Source: Colius striatus (Eukaryota; Chordata; Aves; Coliiformes; Coliidae). Taken from it: a stretch of 64,000 nucleotides of DNA. The stretch is from positions 9,638,915-9,702,914 of the forward strand of contig NC_084771.1 in the NCBI RefSeq assembly GCF_028858725.1. The letters run 5' to 3'. Positions 36,095-48,000 of this stretch are shown piece by piece. The notes beneath the pieces are model-generated. The model saw only the letters and a program-made list of their open reading frames with translations. It did not search any database and was not told the DNA's origin. The translations under genes were made by a program, and so were the position numbers. Each line of letters starts with the position of its first letter. Position 1 is the stretch's first letter.

Positions 36095-37329
36095 GGCTCG
36101 TGGTGACCTCTCTGGGCAAGACAAATTCTCAATGTGTCTGATGGAGCTACAAAGCAAAAGAAGGTGAAGGGGAGCTCAGATCAGTTTTCCAGGCTTCTCC
36201 ATTCCTTGATAATCCTTGCTCCACTGGTCAACCCCCTCCACCCAAACAACCCAACCCTCCCTTGCAACTCCTTCACAAGGCTGAAAAACTCCTTATTCAA
36301 GTGAGGAATTCCCAGTGGGTTAATGGCTTCTGAGGCTCCCATGGCCTCATGCAGCAGTAGAACTGTGCTGCTAATAGGCTCTGATCCCCCACACCAGTCC
36401 ATATGGATTTCTCCATTTCCCCCACCTTCCTCCCAACCTCTCAACTACAAATTGTAAATCTCTGTTTAAACTGTGTGTTTGCCTTGCCGTGTTTCCATGG
36501 CCAAAGGCCTCATTGCTGGTGGCTTCTGAACAGGAGGAAAGAAAAGCCTGTGTTTGTGCTGTGGCCAAGAGGAATGCTCTGCAGACAGAAGGCTCTGTGT
36601 TCTCTCCTTTCCTTGGCCAACAACCTTGGCCACTCTAGTGGGGGCTACTGGATTAGCAGGGGGGAAAGATGGAGAAAAGGGAAAAAGCAACCAGCAAAAG
36701 AGGCTCCAGAGGGGTGTGGTGTGCCAGAGCACAGGTTAGAATAAAACCTGGAGATGGCAAAAGGATCAGGCTCTGTCCAAGCAAAAGCTGAGAGGAAGGG
36801 AAGAGGGGCTGAGCAGCAGCTCCAAGACAGGCCAACAGCAGCTCTTTGTGCCTGGAGGCACTATATGTTTACACTGTTGCCTCAAGTATGGAGAATGCTC
36901 AAGCAGTGAAGAGGTGACAGAGAACAGTGCTGAAGAGCATCCTTAAAACTATTTTCCTGAAGCACCGAAAGCTTGATGAGCCTCATGACCTGGCTTGTAA
37001 CTCATCTCTGCTTCAGCCTACAGAACCACTAAGGTTTAGCTCTCGCCTCTTTTAAGCCCTGACTAATTATGCAATTTAACTACAGCGGGAACAACAGTTC
37101 TGCTGAATATGCAACAGTCTCATCATCCTATTTTGATGTGGGGAGACAAGGAAAAAGCAATTTGGTTTAAAGTTCAAACATTCCTACAGGGCTGGACTGA
37201 TGTGGAACAGACAGAGCCCTTGATGGTGTATCTGCAGTCAAATGCCTTTTCCTGTGTGTTTTGGGTGTGCCTGCAGCCACCTGAACAGAAAAGCATCAAC
37301 CTTGGAGTTTTTCCTACCCCTCCTTCTCC

Positions 37330-37480
37330 AGGATTGTAATTCATTAACTGCCAGAAACGCAGTTTCATTAATGTGCATTAACCAATGACTTTCCTATTAG
37401 CACTGCTGTCTCCAATCAAAGGCTCATTTATGGAAAACAAGGGCAGAGGGAGCAACATGCTTTGGCAGCTTTGAGATTAT
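37330..37480. promoter_or_regulatory. Possible conserved noncoding / enhancer-like block
   Basis: Homeodomain-type motifs cluster here: TAATTCATTAA at 37337-37347, an inverted TTAATG-TG-CATTAA pair at 37368-37381, CCAAT, a TCF/LEF-type ATCAAAGG and TTTATGG. This makes it enhancer-like in composition. This is inference from motif content; conservation was not tested. Confidence 0.25.
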
Positions 37481-38105
37481 CCGCCTTAAAGCTTTCTACC
37501 CTCTGTCTTATCTTCTGATACTTTAATGTAAAAATATATTACCATATTTTTCATTATTATTTGTGGCACTAAACAGTGCAGCACACAGTGCCAGATGGCT
37601 AATATTCAGAATAAAAATAATGCGAGGCCAATCTTAGAAAGACTCAATGTGAATGTAACAGCATGGATTCATCCTCCAACCCATGCATCAAAACACAAAG
37701 TGCCAGGGCAGACCCAGATGAAATAAACAAAATACTCAACATTTCTTTTAAGAGGAAAAACCGGGAAAAAACTCACCAAAATCCCACCAAAATAAATTTC
37801 CCACAAGCTAGCAAACAGCTGGCAGAGGGAAAACACTGCAAATACTGTGTGAAGGCTGCTCTTGGCTGAGGTTGTGATGCCATGTGTCTGCAGCTTCTGA
37901 GGAAGCATCTTCCAGGATGCCAGAGCTGTGCTAGACCTGCCTATCTAAGGGCACAGAGAAAATGAGTGATTTTATCCATGATGGTCTTGATGTAATGGGT
38001 GTAGTTTTTCAAAAGATGTGTGCTTAGCAGAGTGATAAAACCCAACTTCTTTGACATGTTCAAAGCAATAAAAGCAGAAAGGCAGAGTGGCTTGTGTCCA
38101 CCACA

Positions 38106-38217
38106 CAGAATCACACACACAGAGAATCTCAAGGGCTGGAAGGGACCTGGAAAGATCATCCAGTGCAACCCCCCTGCCAGAGCAGGACCACCTAGAGTAG
38201 GTCACGCAGGAACTCGT
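38106..38217 (-). mobile_element. CR1 LINE 3' end, antisense
   Basis: Reverse complement of a CR1 tail: AGAATCTCAAGGGCTGGAAG, GATCATCCAGTGCAACCCCC and CTGCCAGAGCAGGACCACCT. It lies in the inverted-repeat spacer. Confidence 0.78.
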
Positions 38218-38797
38218 AATTTTACCCGAGAGGTTCCAGCTCCCTGCCCTTCACCTTGTCCTGCTTTCCCATTTTTACTGTCTCTGCATTCATTTCCTCC
38301 CATTAATTTTCCCTCTTTCTTCATATACTTTGGTGAACAGTCCCTGTGTTCATCCCTTTTCAATACTGTTGATTCTAAATTATGATTGAGTATTGTCACT
38401 TTTCTTTATCCTCTGGCCTGACTGCTGAATTCATTTTGATTTCCACAGCTCTGGGGGCACTTTCATTTAATCTAATGCCTGCCATAACTAGGATTGTCAA
38501 TGGTACTGTTAGAAATACAGGTTTCAGTCTCTCCTTGACATGCTGATTATCTGGGTTTTCATGTTGATTATTTTAATTTTATAGGAATGTTTAATAATTA
38601 CAAATCTTAGTTTTATAAATAGCCTTCATGAAATTGTACTCCACATTTTACAACTAGAAGAAATAGGTACTTGTCACTAGAAGTGAAGTTCAGTACAATG
38701 TTATAATCATATTAAACACCTTAATGAGAAAGAACTTTAAAACTTAATAATAAACTCTAAGTAAGGTGTTATTTTGCCTCCATGCACCGGGACTTAC

Positions 38798-38903
38798 CTT
38801 TCTTCTACTGAGCTGCTTCTGCAAAGTTTTCTTGCTGACAGCTCTGCAGCATACACTGATTTCTGTCTGTCTCCAAGGAGATCCTCTGCATCTACAGCTA
38901 AAT
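38798..38903 (-). CDS. Unassigned exon-like segment with strong splice sites
   Basis: On the - strand, acceptor TTCTCTGCAG precedes 38903 and donor AAG/GTAAGT follows 38798. The 106 nt are open in two frames. The favoured frame starts LAVDAEDLLGDRQKSVY and ends CRSSSVEE. The first half lies in the inverted repeat; its counterpart at about 32007 keeps the acceptor but not the donor. The product is unknown, and a non-coding exon is equally possible. Confidence 0.3.
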
Positions 38904-39932
38904 CTGCAGAGAAGTGCTTTTTAATTATCTTTTGTGGTAAGCTACTTTAAACCATGTAAGTTTATAGAAGTTGCCTGTCAGCTTTCTGTGTCTATAGCAA
39001 GAGCTTTGTCCTCCTGGTCAGGCCCCTCTGAGAGAGGGGTTGCCATGTCTCTGTGCTATAGATGTGTGGCCTCTTTTGAATTTCTCTGGATCTCTCTCTC
39101 GGGGTTTGTGCAGTGCCTTGTGCAGGTATCAGTCATCTGGTGTGGTGTAAATAACGTGGCCGCAGAAGGAGAAGATTGGAACTGGACAAAAGACTGCAAG
39201 AGTAGAGGGGCAAACAAACCCAGCAGCACTGGAGAGTTAGCAAAGAAGGAAGAGCAGGGAAAGGCAAAATCGTCAGGGAAACTCTTAAGGTCAAATCTCT
39301 TCAGTACCTTATTAGCCTTAGAAACCCCAGGATGATACACATTATCACCAAAAATGGAAATTCTGAAGCTGATTTTCTGCTCAGTCCATGAGAAGAGCAA
39401 AATGAAGAAGGATGGGATTTCCCATCCAATGCCACACAGCCGTTTGATTGTGTCAGTTTAGAGACATGCAATGCCTGATGTTTCAGTGCTGAGAATGGGT
39501 AAGACAGGAGAACATTCTCATTCTAAAAGCCCTACAAGAGGGGCTACCAACTACCCCATTGCATTCCATGAGGACAAGCACTGGCCAGATCTTTCTCTTC
39601 AGCTTTCCTGTATTTAATCTGGTCCCATGATTTCCAGCACTCCTTCCTTCTCTCTTTTCGTTACTAATTTCTCACCCTTCTTAACAGTTTGCAGCATGGG
39701 GAACAGCCATCCCTTAGTTATCTGTCAAAGAAGCCACTAGCATTTTGCACTTTGAATTCCCTTTTCAAAGGCTCCTCTCCAGCAGCCTGCTGGGGTGTTT
39801 TCAGCATGAGATGACTGACAGCATGTCGTTTCCAATATTCTGCCAGAACACTAAACACCCCTCTTTGTGTTTGATGAGAGGAAGATCTTTATTTCTTATG
39901 CATCTGAAGTTTGCTTCAGAACTTCAAAATGG
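38842..39932 (-). repeat. Inverted repeat, right arm
   Basis: Partner of 30973-32068. The arms encode the same open frame in opposite orientation (left 31584-31985 on -, right 38934-39335 on +), which is how the repeat shows itself. No terminal motif or target-site duplication was found to mark it as a known transposon. Confidence 0.93.
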
Positions 39933-40110
39933 TAGAGACACAAGATCATGCTGCAGGGTTGAGCCATCCAGAACACACTGTCCCTGCATACATGCACTGT
40001 ATTTATGAAGGCCATCTCAGCAATGCATGCTAAAACATTTGAAAGCACTCGACAGACGCTGGAGCGTTGCCCAACCTGTCCATCCACATTTTGCTTGGTC
40101 AAACTTACAC

Positions 40111-40236
40111 GTTGAAGTGGCCGTAAGAAGGCAGCATCTGAGAGGAGGCCGTAAGCCCAGGATTTCTGTTTCTGGCTGATGCCACCGGGTGGCACTGTGC
40201 AGAGCAAGCGCTGCCCCATGCAGTTGTCCTGAAGAG
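40111..40236 (-). CDS. Unassigned exon-like segment
   Basis: On the - strand, acceptor TTGTCACTAATCTAG precedes 40236. Two overlapping donors lie at its end: the strong GTAAGT after 40109 and the weaker GTGTAA after 40111. The segment is open and encodes LQDNCMGQRLLCTVPPGG and KSWAYGLLSDAAFLRPLQ. Only the weaker donor keeps frame with 38903-38798. Not recognised. Confidence 0.22.
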
Positions 40237-40494
40237 CTAGATTAGTGACAAGAGAAATGTCACCTGTGTCGGTTGAGGGGAATGCTGGTCAGAAGCAAGG
40301 TTATATATCAAAGCAGAGGCTAGAGAAAGCCTGCCTCATTAAACAATCAACTTCCCTTTCTGTCTGTCTGTCTTCCTGGTAAATGACCTTACAATTCTCC
40401 TTCAAGGCAAGAGCATCAGTAGTCAGGCTCTGGTAGCTTTGAAGAAATCTTTATGTGATTAAAAATGTCACACAGAGTTTTACAGCTTACTCAC

Positions 40495-40561
40495 AGCTCT
40501 GCATGCCAATCAGCTGGGAGTATATGTGCCATTGTAAGTGTAATCCATGGCATAGCTCCAT
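40495..40561 (-). CDS. Candidate first coding exon of the unassigned - strand transcript
   Basis: ATG at 40561 in good context (AGGAAGATGG). Twenty-two codons plus 1 nt lead to the strong donor GTGAGTAAG after 40495, encoding MELCHGLHLQWHIYSQLIG. It lies about 0.9 kb from the ABCB7 start codon, facing away, so it could use the ABCB7 CpG island as a divergent promoter. A short open frame of this size is easily found by chance. Confidence 0.2.
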
Positions 40562-41099
40562 CTTCCTAAATCGGTGTTTAATTAAGAACTGCACTATTGC
40601 TGTGCTATTCTGTTCTCAAAGGAACCATGGCTCAGCTGTTGGCTGTGTTAGCTGAAGGACTTCTCCAAAGAAGCTCACAGCTCAACTCTGGGAAGGACTT
40701 GTAAGACAGAACTAGGTCTGTGTGGATACTCAGACATGCCATGCCGCGTGCCATCTGGATTACACCTTTGCCTCAGGCCAGCACCTCCCTCACCACTCTG
40801 CGGGCCAAGGCCTGTCTGTGCCTCAGCTCCAGCTGCCCTGTGAGGTCCCTGAAATCTGCTGATGTATGCCAGCTTGAGCTCCTTGTCTGAGCAGTGCCCA
40901 TCTGTGTATGGGGAAAGCAGGGGAGCGCTAACCAGTCATTTGGAAGGAGCCCTTTTCTGAACAAGAGAGACTTTATAAAGTATCACCATCTTAATGAAGC
41001 CGCTGTCCCACATCAGCAATGCCGGCGGTTATGTGGTCTGGGCTTGGGGATCTCCATGTTTCAGCAGTCCAGTTCCTCAGAAGGGGTGCTTTGATCCGT

Positions 41100-42030
41100 A
41101 CTAGTCTAGAGGAGGTGACAGCTCGGGAAGGGCTTGGCCGCTCCGCAGGCCGGCAGGGAAGCGCTGTCCCCACGAGGCGCCATGGCAGGGCTCAGGGCGG
41201 CCTCGGGCGGCCCCGCTTCGCCTCTGACCCAGCGGCCCCGGCGTGCGCGCGGGGAAGCCGCGTTGCCGCGGCCATGGGCGCTGGAGGCGGCGGTAGGGCC
41301 CGGGCCCGGCGCTCTGGACGGGCTCCGGGGAAGGAGCGGAGCGCTGCCATGGCGACGTGTCCCGCCTTCTCCTCAGGGCGCCCGGCCCGGCCCCGCCCCG
41401 CCGCTCCTCCCAGCGAGTCCGCCGCCGTCCCACAATCCTCTCGTGCGCGGCGCTCCGGAGATGGCGCTGCTGGCGGCTCCGCGCAGCCTGGCGGCGGCCG
41501 CTTCACACAGACGGCGGCTGCTCGCCCTCATCCTGCTGCGGCCTCCGGCGGCCGCCGCCTGCGCGCACGGCTGTGTGGCGGGCGGCGGGCGGCAGCGGGC
41601 CCGCGCCGCCGCGGAGAGCGGCCAGGTGTGTGAGGACAGCGAGGGCGGCCGAGGGCACCGGGGGCGGGTGTTGAGGGGCTGAGGAAGGGGGGCCGGGCTC
41701 CGCCGGGCCGCTCCCGCCGTCTCTGCTCCGTCCTTGCCTCGCCCGGTTGTCAGTGCTCGCAGCGCCGGAGGGGGCCGGTGCCGCCGCTTCGCTGGCGGAG
41801 GCCTCCCCTGCGATCAGCCCCCTTGCAGAAGGCCTGGAGAAGGGCCGGGGGGGGGGCACATGGTGCGGTGCTGCCTTTGCAGCCGCCGTGGAGAGAGGTT
41901 TGGTCGGAACTGATAAAGTCTTGGGCAAGTCTGGGCCCAGACAACTTCAGGCAGAACCTTTCCCTCCGGTGCGGTGGCGTTTAGATGACCGTTCTGTCTA
42001 TCTGCGGTGCGGTCGAGTATTTCATCATCT
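41100..42030 (+). promoter_or_regulatory. ABCB7 CpG-island promoter and 5' UTR
   Basis: GC- and CpG-rich DNA covers the ABCB7 start. GCCCCGCCCCG at 41389-41400 fits Sp1, and GAGATGGCGCTGC at 41456-41468 resembles a YY1 site overlapping the start codon. No TATA box was seen. In-frame upstream ATGs are noted separately. Confidence 0.75.
41461..41625 (+). CDS. ABCB7: ABCB7 exon 1, mitochondrial presequence
   Basis: ATG at 41461 begins [20 protein letters not shown], aligned with human MALLAMHSW. It ends in ESGQ before donor GTGTGT at 41626. Rich in Arg, Ala and Leu with no acidic residue until the end, as expected for matrix import. The frame is also open upstream to 41134, with ATG at 41182 in strong context; the start was chosen by homology. 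Confidence 0.95.
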
Positions 42031-45000
42031 TTTTTGTGGACAAACGTTAAAACGTGATGCCTTTGAACGGATCCTAAGTATTTGCAGATAGAGTAACTGA
42101 CAGCTAATTTTGCCATTGTTTAGGGAAAGAAAATTGGAGTTGTTTCTGTCAGCAGGGGGAGGCTATGGGGTGTTGCACTGAATGGCTTTTTTGTTACAAG
42201 TGAAGAACTGAGTACATATCTCCAGTGGAGTGAGTCCAGCTTTCAGTAATTTGTACACGGTTTTTGAAGTGAGTGGAGGAAGTGTTATGTCAGAGACTGA
42301 GTGAACGAACTTTCCCTAAACTCTCAGCTATGATTTCTGTTTGATAATAACCTTTTTTTCCCCTCTATTTTCTCCCCTTCCAGAGTACTGTTATTAATGA
42401 CCCACTTTTCATTGTCACCTGCCTTGATTAGTTGTCCCTGGCAGCCAGGATTCCATCATAGACCACAATCGTGTTCATATTACTTAGTAAATGAGATGGG
42501 CAGGACAGAAGTAATAAGTCTTGGAGGGTTTAGTTTTGAAACTTCTTCAAAACGAGAAGCTGAGAGTTGAAGTTGATGCAGACCAATTTTTTCTTGTGTA
42601 TTTGGGTATGTTACAGTGTATCTGGTTACTGATATCATCCAGGGTTCCTGAAAACTTATTTCAGATGTTACTGAATAAGCAACATTATCGTGGTGATGTG
42701 TGGAAGTATCATCCCATTTTTCTTTTGAATGTTTTTATTTTCATGTGAGAAATATCGGTCTTTGCTGATAAATTTTCCTTGCCATGTGTTGCTAAGTGTT
42801 GATTTGCACTAGACTTTCTGAACTAGAACACTAAGGCTATATCTGCAGTACATATATGCATTCATTGCTTTGGCCTTGTAATTCCTACGCTTTTCTGGTC
42901 AATAATGCATTGCCCATTGTTAGTGGTCAGTGATGTGTTTCTTTTCTTATAGTCTGATGATTCATTTTGATTTCACTTCTACATCAAGATCAATTTGGAT
43001 GAAAGAATTCATTAAATGCACAAGCAAGATCTTGCATTTCGTTAAATATAAACCTTGTGCCACCTTTTGGCAAATGGGCACCACATTTTATGCAAGTGTG
43101 CAAATTTACTTGATGATTATCTAGTAGGAGGCTCATACTTAGTGTTCTGGAGTTGTTGGTTATAATGTTCTTCAGAATTCTGGGACTAGCTGACACGATT
43201 TTTTTAGTTCTTAATTAAATTCACTGTCAGGGGAAAATGCACTGTTCTGTGATTTCAGTTTTCTTTTTCTTCCCGTTTTTCAGATAGTTGAAGAGACATT
43301 GTGCCTGCATCAGCAGAAGTGACTTGTCAGAAGTTGACTAGGCACTTCAGCAGCCTGCATTTCACAGTGATTAGCCATCAATGTTTATCAATTGAGTAAT
43401 TCAGCATTTAGAAAGATCTTCTGGGAGCAAGTATGTGCATCCTGTTTTAGTTTCAGTTATTTAATGATTTTACTGTGTTTATACACTAATGAGGACTGTA
43501 AATGTTTTTAATGGTCTTGTTCTGAAAGCTTTTCTGTCTATTAAAAAAAAAGGGGGGGAAGAAACACAGCTGATTTTGCATTTAAAACAACTTGAATTTG
43601 TTTTGCTGTGGTCCTCAGATGCAAACTTCATAGTCATGTGGGAATAAGAGTTAATGACATAGTGGTTTATAGCGTGTGCTCTCATGAAAGCCTCCAGTTT
43701 GTGCAAGTGTACAGCCACAGTTCTACTGTTACTCATGTAACTGCACAAATAGCAGATCTTTGTGGCAGTGTAGCTGAGTCAGTCAGGAGTTGTGCTTTTT
43801 ACAGCTCCAACTGGTAATGTTATAGCCATAGCTTAACTTGTGAGGAAAAAGTAGGATTAAAGGAAAGAAAAATAAAGGTGAAATATGACCATAAAGGCAA
43901 AGTTACTAATTATTCTTTTGAAAAAGATCATTTCAAACACTTACCTGCTATCCTTCTCCTCAGCATCTGTGCAGTACTTGATCCACCCATCTTCATTGTT
44001 TCTTGGCTGTTGTAAGCTGGTTTGTTTTTTTTTTTTAAGATTACAGTTATTTGTAAGCTCAATTACATTAGTAAAATGAGATTCAAATATAGTAGTTTGG
44101 GTGCTGTTGCACTACAGATCCACGTTTTCCTTCCCTCATACTTACCTTTTTCAGTAGTTTCAATTAGAATCTTACTTTTCTGAGTAATAAGGTGTGTAAT
44201 ATTTGTGTCACAGAGAGGAAAATAGCCAAATTTCTGGAGGGGAAAAACAGATGCCATAGATGTGGAGTTGTGATCAGACTGGATTTCCTGATGTTGAGAT
44301 CAGTTTGTATTTCTGTAAACGGAGCTCCTTCAGTTCTTTCTCCTGCAGCTGGCATAGGCAAAAGTTCATTGTGTCAAAACTCCTTGTTTGAGTTTAGGAT
44401 CTCTGCTGGGCAGCAGTAGAGAGAACGGGCATGTTGGATGTGCCCTGTTTGGTTAACTGAGAAATGACCAAACCAAGACTACTTTTTTTTTCTAGGAAGC
44501 TTAAGACTTTTTATTTTTTGTACAACAGTTTGCCTGCATCAGAAAGAAAAGAAAAAGCAAATGCTACTCCATCTAAAACTTAAATGGAAAGAAAAAAGCG
44601 TTTGACTGGAAAGGTCCAACAACCTTTAATAAAGAGAATTACTTTACTAGGATTCTGTATAAGTCCAGAAATGCACTAAGGTGTTTCTTTCACAGAGGAC
44701 TTTGGCAGTTGTAGAAAGCAAGGCTGTGTGAGTTATTGTAACGGTGTAAAATAGAAGAGACTTTTTTTCCCCCCCACCTTACATTATCTTGTGCTTCCAG
44801 CTGCCACATGACATGATAAACAGTGTGTAATTTATTAGTATCCCTTGCTCTGGAAGTGGTTGTAAGAGAAATTTCAGGTGTTTTCATTGAATTTATCTTA
44901 TAAATACATTTTATTTGGTTTATACATTTTAAATTTCTCTTTTTCTTTTGGCCTGAAGCCTGATCTGGTCTGTAAAATTATACAGATGTTTATTGTCCAG

Positions 45001-48000
45001 ACATTGCATTGCTGAATTCTCTTCTGTAGACTTCAGTGGTGCCATTGAACAGCTTGATGCACAGCAACTATTAATCAGCAGTCCCCATTAGTCAATATTC
45101 TTTACTAACAGGTGTATACTTTGTCATAGAGTACCCAAAATCCCTTGAATTTTCAGAATCCCTTTACAGATCAGCAGTCTCATCTGTCTGGCTATGAAAA
45201 CAGACATCTAATAATATCAAGAACTGTTGTGCAGGAGGATATATAATGAAGAGGAACAGATGAAAATATGGGAGCTTGATGTGGAAGTCAATTGGGGAAT
45301 ATCAGAGGTGCCTGCTGGGATGCAATATGGGTTTTCCATTCTGCTGTTGAGGTGTGTTTTACCAAAGCAAGCCAAAAGTGAGGGTTTGTTATTAAGATGT
45401 TATGGGAGAATCTCCTTAAGGTACCTTGTTGTTAACCTCAGTGTCATTTGTGCTTCATGTGTACTCTTGAGTAATTGCACATTGGCTGTTGTTAAACGTA
45501 ACTCCTTTTAAGTTTATATTACTCATCCTGGTGACAGTTTGTTCTATATTTATACCAGAATATCTTCACCTTTTATCTTCCTCAGCTCTTTCCTACTCAT
45601 CTTTTCTTGCCTTGCAAACTCAGCAAAATGAACAGTGGGACTGGAATGTTGCACAGGTTCTGGGATTCCACCTTCAGTTATCTTTTCTGTTCCAGTTTTT
45701 TAAACTGTAACATCCACGTTAGACTAGTGCAGTATGTCTGGAACTGTACATAACATACTCCAGAGAGAGGCTTCTAAGTGAGGATTTGACCTTGCACAAA
45801 TGTGTTTAATCCCTGTTGTTTGTTTGCATTTATAGTATTTAAACTACTACCAACAGTCATGACACTTTAGCAATATGACTTTTATGTGCAATCAGTACTA
45901 GACATCTGTTTCATCCTTTAGAGTATATGGAATCATATTCAAAAATACATTAAAAGAACATAAGGTTGTAGAGTCAGGCACTCAAAAGTTAGGAAATGCC
46001 AGAATACAAGTTCTCTGCATAATTTCTTAAATTCAGAAATAAGCAGGGCTTGCTCCACCTCTTGGAAGCAATAACCTTACACTTTTATCTGTTGCAGTAA
46101 CATTAAACTATGCCTTTCCTTTGTAGTCTTTATTGGGAAAGAGTTGTAGTGAGTGAAAGTGAAGTCCCCAGTCTGCCTGCAGGATATGGGGAGTATGACA
46201 GGGTAAGCTTCAGTGCCACTCATTTTGGCAGTTTTGCTAATAATCCTGTGATGGCTGGAGGACTTACAGTGAAGTAAGTTGTTCACCTTGCTTAATTCTC
46301 TATTTCTTTACTGAGACTTGTTTTTTAGCAAGAGCAGGAATTGAAACCTCCAGTCTTCCTGGCTCAAGACTGAGGATAAGAATCCAAAGCATAGTTGTGG
46401 GCAGTGGTTGATCATCCCCTCAACTTCTCTTTGGCAGGGTTTCTTAACAGTCTTCCATCAGCATTGTGTGTTTAAAGATGTGTAAATGATGGCATAAATA
46501 TGTGAGGGCTTCAATTGCCTGCACTCTGGCCTGTAGGAGTCAGGAATTCAGTCTCATTGGTGTGAATGTAGGCATTGTAGGTATTAAGCCTCTCACCCTG
46601 AATCACGTCTCTGTTATAAATTCCAAATTGTCACCATTTAATCTGTATTTCTGAATGGCCTCAGGTGAAGCAGGTGGAGTTGTATTGATGTAGCTGCCTT
46701 TGCTGAATTAGAGAGCACTGCTGCCTTTCATAATGTTTGTGCAACTTAATTTGATGTTGGCTCCTAGGTGGTACTGAGATGCCACAAAAGTGGTTACTGC
46801 TAGGAGTGCTTACTCCTCTTGCCTGTTGGTGGGAACTTTTATCCAAAATAATCATGCCTTTATAATGATTACATTAATTTGTGGTAACTTGAAATGTGCT
46901 GAAGCATCTTAAAGTCCATCTCTCTTTACATTATATTTTCTGCTTATAAAACTGTCATTTTCCACGTGGAGATGATATTAGTTTAGATGGAGTCCTCTGT
47001 ACTGACATGAAACTGTAAAGTTCTGAGTCTATCAGTCCATCTGCTTTATAAAGCACTACAATGAAGTGTGTAATAAATGAAGCTCCTTCATTTAACCTAG
47101 GTCTTGGAAACAGCAGGACAGTTTATCCAAGCCAGTTAGCTCTACTAAGTGCAAAATGTATAATTGCAATGTTTACATGGCACTACATACAGAGAAAGAG
47201 TAATAGAAATGTTTGAAATGAGCAGGTCCCATATGGTGACTTGTGGTGGAATGATCTTCGTTTTCTGCCCAGATTATAACTTATAACTTATCATCAGTGT
47301 CTTCGGACAACAGCAAGGGATGTTTGGCACAAGGTGTAAAATACATGATGGTGCTGCTGTTTGTCAAGGTTACAAATAGACTTTTTTGTGATGAGGTGCT
47401 TTATTTTGTTTTCCTTTTTACCTTGGCTGATGGTCAGTTCTTTATTTTGCTCTGTGGTAGTTAATTTTTTGTATATGTAATGTGAGATGTATGGTTAATA
47501 TCGCAACACATCAAAGGTGATATGGCATCATCATTGCTAACTGAAAGAGAGCTCTGTGTTTTGCCAGTGGGGAAGCACTGCTGGCTAGTCCATCTAAGGA
47601 AAATAAAGGGTCCTTGGAAACTCTCATGGAAAATTAATTGCTTTCTGTGTAACATGTAAAGCATACTGTGATTGGTGCTTAGCAGTGTGCCTATTAAAGA
47701 TAATAGATATGTGACTATATGTTATCTTGTGTACTGCCTGTCTAAAACTTGCAGTCATCTGTGCTGTAATTTCTGGTAATCCCAATATTTCCCAGTCAAG
47801 GGCTGTAGCTTTGATTAACTTTGTGGTCTCAGAGACAAGCATGGCTTGAGCTGAGCTAAGAGGAGTTGGAATGTAATTTACTTTATAGCTTCTCCCTACC
47901 AGTTTTCTTTTTCTATGGTCAGTTGTAAAAAAACAAAGCCATCTGCTATGTCTTCATGTTATCCATGTTTACATAAACTGGATATTCTCTGAGTGTGAAG

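Larger units (their letters stand above)
30307..41099. other. UPRT-ABCB7 intergenic region
   Basis: Divergent interval between the two CpG-island promoters. It holds the inverted-repeat arms, the ZDHHC15 and UPRT fragment copies, two CR1 fragments, a possible conserved noncoding block near 37.4 kb and unassigned exon-like segments on the - strand, listed separately. The stretches 30307-30972, 32445-34261, 36095-37300 and 37660-38105 show nothing I can assign. Confidence 0.6.

Noticed and set aside
36181-36444. 87-codon - strand open frame, considered as an old retroelement fragment
   Set aside because: No diagnostic polymerase, protease or gag motif and no flanking repeats were seen.
39896-40219. 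107-codon - strand frame followed by AATAAA, as a possible gene end
   Set aside because: Only its first part (the segment ending at 40111) has splice-like borders; the rest shows no homology and the AATAAA may be fortuitous.
41134-41682. Separate upstream gene or non-ATG start at 41134
   Set aside because: It is the ABCB7 frame extended through GC-rich 5' sequence; the first in-frame ATG is 41182 and homology supports 41461.
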